Below, piece by piece: positions 1-7,870 of a stretch of 64,000 nt of DNA. Below the pieces are notes generated by a model. The model did no database searches and was not told the origin of the DNA. It worked only from the letters and a program-made list of their open reading frames with translations. How positions within the stretch are numbered: position 1 is the first letter of the stretch; every line of letters starts with the position of its first letter. A program made the translations under genes and the position numbers. The DNA comes from Flagellimonas okinawensis. Lineage in GTDB: Bacteria; Bacteroidota; Bacteroidia; Flavobacteriales; Flavobacteriaceae. Location: positions 1 through 64,000 of the forward strand of contig NZ_JARFVA010000003.1 of assembly GCF_029194005.1 (NCBI RefSeq), given 5' to 3'.

Positions 1-537
1 GATCGTACCGCTGCCGCCCGTTATGGCAACGTAGTCGCCGTCCGCTGTGGTCGCGGTGCCGTCAGAGGTGTTCACATCAAAATCTATGTCCGCGGCGGCA
101 TTTCCGCCGCCGTCAACGCTTACCGTAAATATGAAGTCCGTGGTGCCGCCATCGCCCTCCGAAAGGGTCACATCGCCGATGCTGATCGCATCCAGGGCAA
201 CGTCGTCGTTGGTGATCGTGCCCACTCCAGTGTCATCCGTGATAGTCGCGTTCACCGGGTTGCTGATAACCACATTGAAGTCCTCGTCCAGTTCAACCGA
301 CGTGTCCCCGTTGACGGTGACCGTGACAGTCGTGCTGGGAGTGCCAGAGGTGATCGTACCGCTGCCGCCCGTTATGGCAACGTAGTCGCCATCCGCAGTG
401 GTCGCGGTGCCGTCAGAGGTGTTCACATCAAAATCTATGTCCGCGGCGGCATTTCCGCCGCCGTCAACGCTTACCGTAAATATGAAGTCCGTGGTGCCGC
501 CATCGCCCTCCGAAAGGGTCACATCGCCGATGCTGAT
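1..537 (-). repeat. 351-bp tandem coding repeat (Calx-beta), about 1.5 copies
   Basis: Bases 1-186 and 352-537 align with only two differences that I can see (positions 40 and 46 of the first copy), a period of 351 bp or exactly 117 codons. The similarity stops after the GCTGAT at the right end, where the signal-peptide part begins. More copies probably lie beyond the left edge. Near-identity at DNA level suggests recent duplication or ongoing homogenisation. Confidence 0.9.
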
Positions 538-654
538 TTGATCTTGCCCAAATCCGAATCCAATCCCAAAAAGAAAGAAAAGAACAAAGAAAATGTGTCC
601 GCGTCCTACAAGGGTTCGCGATGTATCTGAGGGATTTTTGAATAAGGTCGACAT
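1..654 (-). CDS. Secreted Calx-beta repeat protein, 3' end outside window
   Basis: An open frame begins at an ATG at 654 and stays open to base 1, so at least 218 residues are present and the C-terminus is missing. The N-terminus has about 20 polar/basic residues, then a strongly hydrophobic stretch (about 22-36) ending in FGFGQD, read as a signal peptide. After that come repeats beginning ISIGDVTLSEGDGG and containing DGTATTADGDYVAITGG and VTVNGDTSVELDEDF, the pattern of Calx-beta domains. The period is 117 residues (351 bp). The first copy is complete and the second is about half visible. The repeat DNA is far richer in G+C than its neighbours. By family knowledge such proteins are large surface adhesin-like proteins; a type IX sorting domain would lie outside the window. 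Its function is unknown. Confidence 0.85.
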   Translation of the reverse strand, partial: MSTLFKNPSDTSRTLVGRGHIFFVLFFLFGIGFGFGQDQISIGDVTLSEGDGGTTDFIFTVSVDGGGNAAADIDFDVNTSDGTATTADGDYVAITGGSGTITSGTPSTTVTVTVNGDTSVELDEDFNVVISNPVNATITDDTGVGTITNDDVALDAISIGDVTLSEGDGGTTDFIFTVSVDGGGNAAADIDFDVNTSDGTATTADGDYVAITGGSGTI

Positions 655-688
655 CACCAGTACTATCAGTTTCAGTTTGTTTAAAAGC

Positions 689-720
689 TAAATGTAGGTT
701 GGCGATTTGGGAGCTACCAA
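689..720 (-). promoter_or_regulatory. Candidate promoter of the Calx-beta protein gene
   Basis: Read on the minus strand: TTG (720-718), a 21-base spacer, then TACATTTA (696-689). This fits the Bacteroidota pattern TTG-N19-21-TAnnTTTG except for the last base of the -7 box. It lies 35 bases upstream of the ATG at 654 and downstream of the fabD terminator. Confidence 0.45.
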
Positions 721-726
721 TATTAC

Positions 727-752
727 AAAAAAGGCAAGGAACATCCTTGCCT
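727..752 (-). terminator. Intrinsic terminator after fabD
   Basis: AGGCAAGGA (732-740) pairs perfectly with TCCTTGCCT (744-752) around a 3-base loop. On the minus strand the hairpin is followed by a run of T (plus-strand A at 727-732). It lies about 45 bases beyond the fabD stop. Confidence 0.85.
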
Positions 753-797
753 ATTTAGTTTAAATCTCTATTTATTCGGATAAACTGTTTTCCTTAA

Positions 798-1682
798 CTA
801 CGAAACTATGGCTGAACTGGTTTCGGCTTCGCGATGGATTTTTTTCACCAAGCCCTGCAACACCTTTCCAGGCCCTACTTCCACAAAGGATGCAGCTCCG
901 TCCTTCACCATTTGTTGCACGCTCTGGGTCCACTTTACCGGAGCTGTCAATTGTAGGATCAAATTCTTTTTGATTTCCTCTGCATCGGACACTGCAGTGG
1001 TGGTCACATTTTGATAAATGGGACAACTTGGTGCATTAAATTGAGTGGACTCGATGGCAGCTGCCAACTCCTCTCTTGCAGGTTCCATTAACGGGGAGTG
1101 AAAAGCACCCCCAACAGGTAACAGCAAAGCTCTTTTGGCTCCTGCTTCCTTCATTTTTTCACAGGCGATGTTCACAGCGTCCACTTCACCGGAAATCACC
1201 AATTGCCCAGGACAGTTGTAGTTTGCCGGAACAACGATTCCCTCCACTTCGAAACAAATCTTTTCCACCACCTCATCTTCCAATCCCAAAACAGCCGCCA
1301 TAGTACTTGGTTGCAGCTCGCATGCCTTTTGCATGGCAAGTGCTCGTTGTGAGACCAATTTTAATCCATCCTCAAAATTTAAAGCGCCGTTGGCCACCAG
1401 TGCCGAGAATTCCCCTAAAGAATGTCCCGCTACCATATCTGGCTTAAAACTATCTCCCAACACCTTGCTCAAAATCACCGAATGCAAAAAAATGGCGGGT
1501 TGTGTCACCTTGGTTTCTTTTAGGTCTTCGGCTGTTCCTTCGAACATAATATCGGTAATGGAAAACCCAAGTATATCATTGGCCCTTTCAAAAAGTTCCT
1601 GTGCTTCGGAGTGATTTTCATAAAGGTCCAGCCCCATACCTACAAATTGTGCTCCTTGTCCTGGAAAAATATATGCGTTCAT
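798..1682 (-). CDS. fabD: Malonyl-CoA:ACP transacylase FabD
   Basis: The 294-residue protein transfers malonyl groups from CoA to acyl carrier protein, giving the extender unit for fatty acid synthesis in the cytoplasm. The oxyanion-hole motif FPGQGAQ is at residues 6-12, the nucleophile elbow GHSLGE has Ser88, Arg113 lies in SQRALAMQ, the catalytic-site His195 is in AFHSPLM, and VEVGPGKVL lies near the C-terminus. Length is typical of the family (about 300-310). The frame is open upstream to a TTG at 1709, but the ATG at 1682 starts immediately before the conserved YIFPGQG and is preferred. It is the last gene before a strong terminator and follows the hexapeptide-repeat gene by about 100 bases. 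The other fab genes are not in this window. Confidence 0.96.
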   Translation of the reverse strand: MNAYIFPGQGAQFVGMGLDLYENHSEAQELFERANDILGFSITDIMFEGTAEDLKETKVTQPAIFLHSVILSKVLGDSFKPDMVAGHSLGEFSALVANGALNFEDGLKLVSQRALAMQKACELQPSTMAAVLGLEDEVVEKICFEVEGIVVPANYNCPGQLVISGEVDAVNIACEKMKEAGAKRALLLPVGGAFHSPLMEPAREELAAAIESTQFNAPSCPIYQNVTTTAVSDAEEIKKNLILQLTAPVKWTQSVQQMVKDGAASFVEVGPGKVLQGLVKKIHREAETSSAIVS

Positions 1683-1706
1683 AGTTGTCGAGTTTTTTGA
1701 GTGGGA

Positions 1707-1714
1707 CAAAAATA
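1707..1714 (-). promoter_or_regulatory. Candidate -7 box upstream of fabD
   Basis: The minus strand reads TATTTTTG, an exact TAnnTTTG, 25 bases upstream of the fabD ATG. No TTG is found at the expected -33 distance, so this is only a weak candidate. Confidence 0.3.
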
Positions 1715-1783
1715 GGGAATATTATCTGATGGATTCTTTGATTTTTGGATAGTTGGAATGTAGGACTTCTGGATGCAAAATCG

Positions 1784-2299
1784 TTACTCCCCTTTAAACC
1801 AACTGGAATATTTCACATAATTGTTGGCAATGCGGTCTATCTCACCTTTGGAGAGTTCCGGGCTGATATCCTTGATTTTCTTTGCGGGCATGCCTGCATA
1901 GATACTACCTGCCTCTACATGGGTTCCTTTGGTCACTACAGCTCCGGCGGCAATAATCGAATTACTTTCCACTATGCAATCATCCATGATAATACTTCCC
2001 ATACCCACCAGCACATTGTCCTTTATGGTACAACCGTGAACAATGGCATTATGCCCAATGGATACATTGTTACCGATAGTGGTCGGTGACTTTTCATAGG
2101 TACAATGGATCACTGCGCCATCTTGCACATTGACCTTGTTTCCCATTTTTATAAAATGTACATCGCCCCTGATCACCGCATTGAACCATACACTGCATTG
2201 ATCACCCATGCTTACTTCCCCCACAATAGTGGCATTTTCAGCTATAAAACAATCTTTTCCAATTTCTGGGGATTTTCCCCTAACGGGTTTAATAATCAT
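1784..2299 (-). CDS. Gamma-carbonic-anhydrase-like hexapeptide-repeat protein
   Basis: The 171-residue protein is a left-handed beta-helix of the YrdA/PaaY/gamma-carbonic anhydrase family. Imperfect hexapeptide repeats rich in I/V and G run from about residue 12 to 135. His65, His83 and His88 show the spacing of the three metal ligands (HC..., IGHN, VHGC), so a metal-binding trimer is expected. Family members include carbonic anhydrases, but many close homologues have no measured activity, so the reaction is uncertain. It lies between the LytTR regulator and fabD on the same strand, with short gaps (about 80 and 100 bases) but no visible overlap. There is no signal peptide, so it is cytoplasmic. 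Confidence 0.88.
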   Translation of the reverse strand: MIIKPVRGKSPEIGKDCFIAENATIVGEVSMGDQCSVWFNAVIRGDVHFIKMGNKVNVQDGAVIHCTYEKSPTTIGNNVSIGHNAIVHGCTIKDNVLVGMGSIIMDDCIVESNSIIAAGAVVTKGTHVEAGSIYAGMPAKKIKDISPELSKGEIDRIANNYVKYSSWFKGE

Positions 2300-2379
2300 T
2301 GGTGTGAATTTTATTTTTAGACAAAACCTATCTCTAATGCGCTTCGGCCGCGCTAAGGCAGATAACTTGAGCTGGCAAT

Positions 2380-3111
2380 TTATTGAAAATATGACAACAG
2401 GTCTGCCTTTTTGGATGCAGAAACCGAAAGTTCCTTTCCATTGGAAAGCACAACACTGCCTCCTTTTCCCTTTTTGTATTTCACCACTTCGGAAACGTTT
2501 ACCAAATATGACTTATGGATACGGGCAAAGGAATAGGGTTGCAGGGCTTCTTCAAAATATTTTAAGGTCTTGCTTACTACTATCTTCTTCTTCTCTAGAT
2601 AAATTTCGGTGTAGTTATCGTCCGCCTTGCAGAAATAAATATCCGATACATCCAAGACTTGGAACCCATCTTGCTGGGGCAAGGTGATTTTACCCTCGGC
2701 ACGGACCGGTCTTGCCTGCAATACCTGTCCTTCCAGTGCATTCTCCTTTTCTTTGATAGCGGCCACATAATCGACCGCCTTGATCAATTCATCAATATTA
2801 ATGGGCTTCATAAGGTAATAGGCAGCATGATGGTTCAGCGCATCCATGGCGTATTGATTGTAGGCTGTCACAAAAATGGTCTCGAAATTTCGATCGGGAA
2901 TCTGTTCCAAAAGGTCAAAAGCATTGCCAAATGGCATTTCCACGTCAAGGAACACAAGGTCCGGGCCATGCTCCTTGATTTGGCGCAGACCTTCTTCAAT
3001 AGTGGCACCTTCTCCGAGCAAGGAAACGTTCTCACAGTATTTGGACAAATAGTTACGAAGGATTTCCCGGCTATTGGCCTCATCCTCCACGATCACCGCT
3101 TTTAATTCCAT
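2380..3111 (-). CDS. LytTR-family response regulator
   Basis: This 243-residue regulator has an N-terminal receiver domain (about 3-120) with acidic residues VEDE at 8-11, phosphoacceptor Asp56 in FLDVEMP and Lys102 in MKPI, then a LytTR DNA-binding domain (about 138-243) with the typical YIFYCKAxxNYT-like segment and ARIHKSYLVN. Its ATG overlaps the last base of the upstream kinase stop (TAATG), so the two are translationally coupled and form a two-component system of the LytS/LytR type. The target genes are not known; direct repeats upstream of the kinase gene (5431-5464) are a possible operator. Confidence 0.95.
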   Translation of the reverse strand: MELKAVIVEDEANSREILRNYLSKYCENVSLLGEGATIEEGLRQIKEHGPDLVFLDVEMPFGNAFDLLEQIPDRNFETIFVTAYNQYAMDALNHHAAYYLMKPINIDELIKAVDYVAAIKEKENALEGQVLQARPVRAEGKITLPQQDGFQVLDVSDIYFCKADDNYTEIYLEKKKIVVSKTLKYFEEALQPYSFARIHKSYLVNVSEVVKYKKGKGGSVVLSNGKELSVSASKKADLLSYFQ

Positions 3112-5327
3112 TATTGTTTTTTGAGTTTTAAGGATACCCGGGTACCCGTTTGGTCCGTATTTAGATCGGAAATAGATACATCGACCCGGTTTTTGTACAT
3201 ATCGTTCAAAATCTGGATACGTTTTTGAATATTGCCCATTCCTTTGGATTTCTGTTTCTTTTGATTGACCGTTTTCAATTCGGCCGATTTCTTTCTTCCA
3301 ATTCCATTGTCTTCGATACAGATTTCGAGCAAATCGTTTGTCAGCTGTTTGACCTTGATCTTTAAAAATCCTTTGTCCTCCTTATACCTTAACCCATGCC
3401 AGATAGCATTTTCTATATAAGGCTGAAGCAACATTGGCGGTATTTCGAAGGCATCGATATCTATTTTGCCATCCACATCGATTTCATAATCGAACTTGTC
3501 CGAAAACCTCGAATGCTCCAGTTTCACATATAGCTCCAATAATTCAAGCTCTTTGACCAATGGAATAAAATCCTCTTCTGAATTTTCCAAAACACTGCGC
3601 ATCAGCACCGAAAACTCGCTCAAAAAACGGTTTGCGCTCCGCTCATCGCTCTTTGCTATAAAATTGTTTACAGAATTAAGGGCATTAAAAATAAAGTGTG
3701 GGTTCATCTGGGTACGGAGCGACTTCAGGGCCAAAAGGTTATTGGCCAATTTTTGTTGCCTGTTGCTTCGATAGTACAAAAATGTGGTCAAGGCCATTAG
3801 GGCAATACCAAAGACCAAGGAATAGATGATCCACTTTTGACGCTTACTGGCTTCCTCGTACAACTGCTGCTCGGTAACTGCCAAGCTGTATTTGCTCTGA
3901 CTCAATTCGCGTTCCTGTTCCAAGCTGGAAATGCGATTCTGTGTATTTGCTATTTCCCTATTAAAGCGAGCAGCTCGGGATATTTCCTGTTCTTTCCTGA
4001 CATAAAGGCTGTCCACCACGGCCACATAATCTTGATAGGACTCCAACGCTTTGGTATAGTCTCCCTTATACTTGTACACTTCCGATAATTTTCGGGTCGC
4101 ATCCTTTTGCACCACTAGGTCATCATCCCGATCGGCCTCGACAATACTTCTTTCCAGGTAGGGTATGGCCTCGTCCAGCTTATCCTGGGCAATATAGGCA
4201 TTGGCTATCTTGTAGTTGATGCGCTGGCTAGTGATGGTATCCCTGGTACTTATCCCCTGTCCTTCCGAAGCCACTGCGGACCTTGGCAATTGTTGGAGTT
4301 CGTCCAGGTTCCGTTTCCTTAATTGGATCTCATCATTATAGCGGCTTTTTTGACTATAAAAATCGGCCACTTTCTCACTTTCCTGAATAAGTCGTTCCGG
4401 TGCTACTTTTTTTGATAGGTTCAAGGAGTTTTGGTAAAAACCTTCCGCCTCGATGACCCTGTTTTCCAGAGCAAAGGCATCAGCTATCTTTGAGCTTAGA
4501 TCTATTTCCTTGGGAGATATCTGGTTTTTTTCGGCAATGAGCAATCCTTGTCTGTAATAATCCTGAGCCTCTTTTAGGTTGGTCAGTGCTTTATGGGCAT
4601 CACCTAGGGCCTCAAAAAGCTCAACTCGTTGATAGGGTACCATATTTTTCACCTCCAACATGGGTTCCAAGATGGATATCGCACTTTCATGATTTCCGTT
4701 CAGAACATATGCTTTACCTAACAAAACTTTGGTTAGATTCGATTCTTGGGCGGACAATGCATCCTTAAAATTGGTGATGGCAAGATCGTACTGCTCATGG
4801 AACATGTAGATTTCCCCCAATGTCCGTAGCGAGGCCGAAAGCTCCCTTTTGTTTCCAGAACTGCCCAATGGCTCTATGGAACGAGCTATAAAATCGATGC
4901 TCTTTTCGAGATTCGACTTTTTGTAAAAATTTGCGGAGTCTAGAAATCGCTGGTGACTCATCAAATAATTCGCGGGACTCGCTATTTCACGTTTTTGTTT
5001 TTGGGAGGTCTCTCTTCTTTGGTATCCCTCCACCAATACATCCACATCTTCTCGGGATTTTATACGATAACGGACCGTTTCCAGTTCGGGTCCCTCCACG
5101 ATCAACATATCACCAAGGGACACTTTTATCTTAAACTCCCCAAGTGCATCTGTCCGGGTGAACTGTCCCTTATCGGTGGAGACCTGCACCCCTGATATGG
5201 GCATGCGATTTTCCTTCCCCTTTACGGAACCGCTGATTTCAAACTGTCCTTGCGAAGGACCTTCCTGAGCCCACGTCCCGAAGACCGTTGCGAACAGAAG
5301 GAATAATATGTATGCCTTGCGTATCAT
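3111..5327 (-). CDS. LytS-type sensor histidine kinase with TPR sensor region
   Basis: The 738-residue protein has a signal peptide (1-20, ending TWAQ), a carboxypeptidase-regulatory-like beta domain (about 28-95), a long tetratricopeptide-type region (about 120-440), a coiled coil, one membrane segment (about 497-518), and a cytoplasmic kinase module of the His_kinase/LytS type. The phosphoacceptor is His544 in QMNPHFIFNALN. The ATP-binding part shows LQPYIENAIWHG (N box) and EDNGIGR (G1 box). The periplasmic TPR array suggests sensing through protein or cell-wall ligands; the signal is unknown. It is the first gene of the pair, coupled by TAATG to the response regulator. Confidence 0.95.
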   Translation of the reverse strand: MIRKAYILFLLFATVFGTWAQEGPSQGQFEISGSVKGKENRMPISGVQVSTDKGQFTRTDALGEFKIKVSLGDMLIVEGPELETVRYRIKSREDVDVLVEGYQRRETSQKQKREIASPANYLMSHQRFLDSANFYKKSNLEKSIDFIARSIEPLGSSGNKRELSASLRTLGEIYMFHEQYDLAITNFKDALSAQESNLTKVLLGKAYVLNGNHESAISILEPMLEVKNMVPYQRVELFEALGDAHKALTNLKEAQDYYRQGLLIAEKNQISPKEIDLSSKIADAFALENRVIEAEGFYQNSLNLSKKVAPERLIQESEKVADFYSQKSRYNDEIQLRKRNLDELQQLPRSAVASEGQGISTRDTITSQRINYKIANAYIAQDKLDEAIPYLERSIVEADRDDDLVVQKDATRKLSEVYKYKGDYTKALESYQDYVAVVDSLYVRKEQEISRAARFNREIANTQNRISSLEQERELSQSKYSLAVTEQQLYEEASKRQKWIIYSLVFGIALMALTTFLYYRSNRQQKLANNLLALKSLRTQMNPHFIFNALNSVNNFIAKSDERSANRFLSEFSVLMRSVLENSEEDFIPLVKELELLELYVKLEHSRFSDKFDYEIDVDGKIDIDAFEIPPMLLQPYIENAIWHGLRYKEDKGFLKIKVKQLTNDLLEICIEDNGIGRKKSAELKTVNQKKQKSKGMGNIQKRIQILNDMYKNRVDVSISDLNTDQTGTRVSLKLKKQ

Positions 5328-5430
5328 AACTTAGGTAAACATACTGCTTCCCAAGCACTTTAAAAAATGGGAATCTCTCGTTTTTGGTGAAAAAACAAGC
5401 TGTTTCACCTTACTTACGAACTCATTCGGT

Positions 5431-5464
5431 ACAGTCACTCATTTTACATCACAGATCACTCATT
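5431..5464. promoter_or_regulatory. Direct repeats, possible LytTR operator
   Basis: TCACTCATT occurs at 5435-5443 and again at 5456-5464, exactly 21 bases apart, each preceded by ACAG; a third ACTCATT lies at 5420-5426. A 21-base period places both copies on the same helix face and matches the usual layout of LytTR-domain sites (about 9-base repeats with 12-base spacers). The position between the divergent kinase and vWA genes fits regulation of either. The assignment is inferred from spacing only. Confidence 0.4.
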
Positions 5465-5525
5465 CATAGTTTTAATTCCTGTTTGTTGCCGATACATTTA
5501 CCTCATCATTATAAATTATTGCATC

Positions 5526-6698
5526 ATGAAACATATAAAATACATTTTGGGCCCTGCACTTCTATTGTTTATGACAGGAACCTGCTACGGTTGCGACCTC
5601 AACGCAAACACCACAGAAAGAACTACACTTATTACAAAGTCATCTGTTGAAAAACCAAAGGAACAATTCGTTAAAATAGCCTTGCTCCTGGACACCAGCA
5701 ACAGTATGGATGGTCTTATCAATCAAGCAAAGGCCCAATTATGGGACATTGTAAATGAATTTACCTATGCCAAATGCGGCAACGATATTCGACCATCGCT
5801 TCAAATTGCACTGTACGAGTATGGAAACGACAACCTTTCTTCCAAAGAGGGATACATTCGTCAAGTTTTGGGCTTTAGCAATGATCTGGACGAGATTTCG
5901 GAAAAGCTTTTCTCCCTGACCACCAATGGAGGTGAGGAATACTGCGGGCAGGTGATACATTCTTCTTTAAGGCAATTGGATTGGGGCAAAAATGCCGATG
6001 ATCTAAAAATGATCTTCATTGCAGGCAACGAACCGTTCACCCAAGGGAAGTTGGATTATAAAGATGCTGCCACCAATGCGAAAGAAAAGGATGTCATCGT
6101 AAATACTATTTTTTGCGGCAATTACGACCAGGGCATCAACGGAATGTGGAAAAAGGGCGCCTTGCTAACAGGCGGGGAATATATGGCCATTGACCATAAT
6201 AGAAAAGTGGTTCATATTGCTACGCCATACGACGATATTATTATTCAATTGAATGCCAAATTGAACAAAACCTATATCTCTTATGGCTCCATAGGCAGGC
6301 AAAAAAAGGAACTGCAGTTTATCCAGGACAGCAATGCCGCTGAAATGGAAGAGGCCGTTGCGGTAAAAAGGGCAGTAAGCAAGAGTTCTAGGCTCTATAA
6401 AAATTCGAAATGGGACTTGGTAGATGCTGCTGAGGAAGATACCGACTTGATTTCCGAACTTCAAGAAAAAGACCTTCCCGAAGAGCTGAAAGGAAAATCC
6501 GAAAGTGAAATAAAAGCCTTTATCCAGGAAAAAAAATCGGAACGTATGGAAATCCAAAACAAGATCCAGGAACTTAATGCCAAACGGGAAAAATATATTG
6601 CCGAAAACGCATCACAAGAAACCGGTGAACTAGAAAATGCCATGATCTCGGCCATAAAGGCACAAGCTTCCAAAAAAAATTATAGTTGGGATAGATAG
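5526..6698 (+). CDS. Exported von Willebrand factor A domain protein
   Basis: The 390-residue protein starts with an export signal (about 1-22). A cysteine at 23 follows CYG, a poor but possible lipobox, so lipidation is uncertain. A vWA domain (about 48-235) carries the metal-ion site motif DTSNSMDG (Asp56, Ser58, Ser60), with a conserved FIAGNEPF segment. The C-terminal third (about 320-375) is highly charged and predicted coiled coil. Related proteins occur in Bacteroidota, but I know no proven role. None of the usual MoxR/BatAB partners of vWA proteins is adjacent. It is transcribed away from the LytS kinase and ends at a terminator shared with the convergent porP-like gene. Confidence 0.85.
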   Translation: MKHIKYILGPALLLFMTGTCYGCDLNANTTERTTLITKSSVEKPKEQFVKIALLLDTSNSMDGLINQAKAQLWDIVNEFTYAKCGNDIRPSLQIALYEYGNDNLSSKEGYIRQVLGFSNDLDEISEKLFSLTTNGGEEYCGQVIHSSLRQLDWGKNADDLKMIFIAGNEPFTQGKLDYKDAATNAKEKDVIVNTIFCGNYDQGINGMWKKGALLTGGEYMAIDHNRKVVHIATPYDDIIIQLNAKLNKTYISYGSIGRQKKELQFIQDSNAAEMEEAVAVKRAVSKSSRLYKNSKWDLVDAAEEDTDLISELQEKDLPEELKGKSESEIKAFIQEKKSERMEIQNKIQELNAKREKYIAENASQETGELENAMISAIKAQASKKNYSWDR

Positions 6699-6719
6699 GT
6701 GCTGTTGAACACCATGTGT

Positions 6720-6755
6720 AAAGTGGTCCACCCTTAAACGGTGGGCCATTTTAAT
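6720..6755 (+). terminator. Terminator between convergent vWA and PorP-like genes
   Basis: AAGTGGTCCACC-type arm (6720-6732) and GGTGGGCCATTTT arm (6739-6751) form a stem of about 13 pairs with two G-U pairs and a short loop. The plus strand continues into an A/T-rich TTTTAATTG tail. It sits between the vWA stop (6698) and the PorP-like stop (6751), so it could serve both directions. Confidence 0.65.
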
Positions 6756-7746
6756 TGTTGGCCGCTGGACAATAACAATCGTAGCGTTTACCATCATCTC
6801 TTTGTCCAAAATCGTAACCGAGGGTGATCTGATGGAACCCGCCATTGTCGAAGCGTATATCCCCAGATTGATAGGAATAATTGTACGAGAACATGAACCT
6901 ATTGACATTCACCCCAATAATCGGTGTAAATAATTGCAGACGCTGCTCCCCAAATGATCCATTGGTCTGATATTGGGCCCCATCAAAACTTCTACGATAG
7001 GATAATCCCGCCCAAACCGTACCAAAACTTACATCACGATAGACCTTGGCGTTTAGGTCAACGGTCTTTTCCTTTGTAAAATCGGTCATTTGAAAAAGAA
7101 TGGATGGCTCAATTCGCGTGCTCCTTCCAAAAACATAGCCCACAGAAAAAAGATAACGTCTCAAATTATCGAATTCAGCAGCGGTATATAAGTCCCTTCC
7201 ACTGCCCAATAGGTTCAAAACTGCGGCATGTGCGTAAAATTCGAACAGGTTATAGGAAACACCTAGATCAACATTAAAATAACTTGTAGTATTCTTTACC
7301 CCTGTTACAATGGGATCGGGAATCACCGACCTAAATTCCGATTCGTCCAAACTGCTCAATATCACCCCCGCACTTAATCCAAATGAAAGTTGGTTCAAGG
7401 TTCTAAAATCCCCTGCCAATTGCAGATGGTGCGCATAGGTGGCCTTAAAACCGGTTTGGGAATGATAACCATTGGAATCATTGAAGAGTATGCCCCCTAT
7501 CCCACTTCGTTCACCAACCCTGGAATTTATGTTCAAAGTCTGTAGACTAGGTGCCTCATCCACATTGAACCACTGTTTTCTAGCGGTCAGACGAATCTTG
7601 GTCCCTTCCGCAATACCTGCCATGGATGGGTAAACCAAGTAATAATTGTCCGCCAAGTAATCAAAATACACGGGAATACCTTCCTGTGCCTTGGCCATGG
7701 ACCCAAAAAACAGGGCTATGATAATCGAGGTTAAGATACGTCTCAT
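6751..7746 (-). CDS. PorP/SprF-family outer membrane protein
   Basis: The 331-residue protein has a signal peptide (about 1-20, ending MAKAQEG) and then alternating beta-strand patterns ending with SGDIRFDNGGFHQITLGYDF near the C-terminus. The opening after the signal (DYLADNYYLVYPSMAGI) and the segments TLNINSRV and GIGGILFND match the PorP/SprF family. Members are 14-stranded outer membrane proteins, several of which are partners or anchors for type IX secretion cargo with type B sorting domains. Usually a very large cargo gene lies beside sprF; here none is adjacent. It is transcribed toward the vWA gene. No promoter was recognised. Confidence 0.88.
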   Translation of the reverse strand: MRRILTSIIIALFFGSMAKAQEGIPVYFDYLADNYYLVYPSMAGIAEGTKIRLTARKQWFNVDEAPSLQTLNINSRVGERSGIGGILFNDSNGYHSQTGFKATYAHHLQLAGDFRTLNQLSFGLSAGVILSSLDESEFRSVIPDPIVTGVKNTTSYFNVDLGVSYNLFEFYAHAAVLNLLGSGRDLYTAAEFDNLRRYLFSVGYVFGRSTRIEPSILFQMTDFTKEKTVDLNAKVYRDVSFGTVWAGLSYRRSFDGAQYQTNGSFGEQRLQLFTPIIGVNVNRFMFSYNYSYQSGDIRFDNGGFHQITLGYDFGQRDDGKRYDCYCPAANN

Positions 7747-7824
7747 GTGACGATTGGGGCTAATGGTTGTTGAATACGATAAAACAATAACATAACGGAA
7801 AGCTCAGTACATTATTATAATATT

Positions 7825-7855
7825 TTGCTACGCATCCCAACTATTGGTATTTTTG
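7825..7855 (+). promoter_or_regulatory. Promoter of the Nfu-type scaffold gene
   Basis: TTG (7825-7827), 20-base spacer, TATTTTTG (7848-7855): an exact match to the Bacteroidota housekeeping pattern. The expected start point near 7862 gives a very short leader before the ATG at 7871. Confidence 0.7.
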
Positions 7856-7870
7856 CATCAAAGTTTCAAG

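Noticed and set aside
47..385. Plus-strand open frame opposite the Calx-beta gene
   Set aside because: It is a complement artefact of the GC-rich repeat; the minus frame has a signal peptide and a recognised domain and stays open to the edge.
2338..2366. Hairpin-like GCGC...GCGC sequence after the LytTR gene
   Set aside because: The stem is short and broken and has no T-run, so a terminator is not supported.
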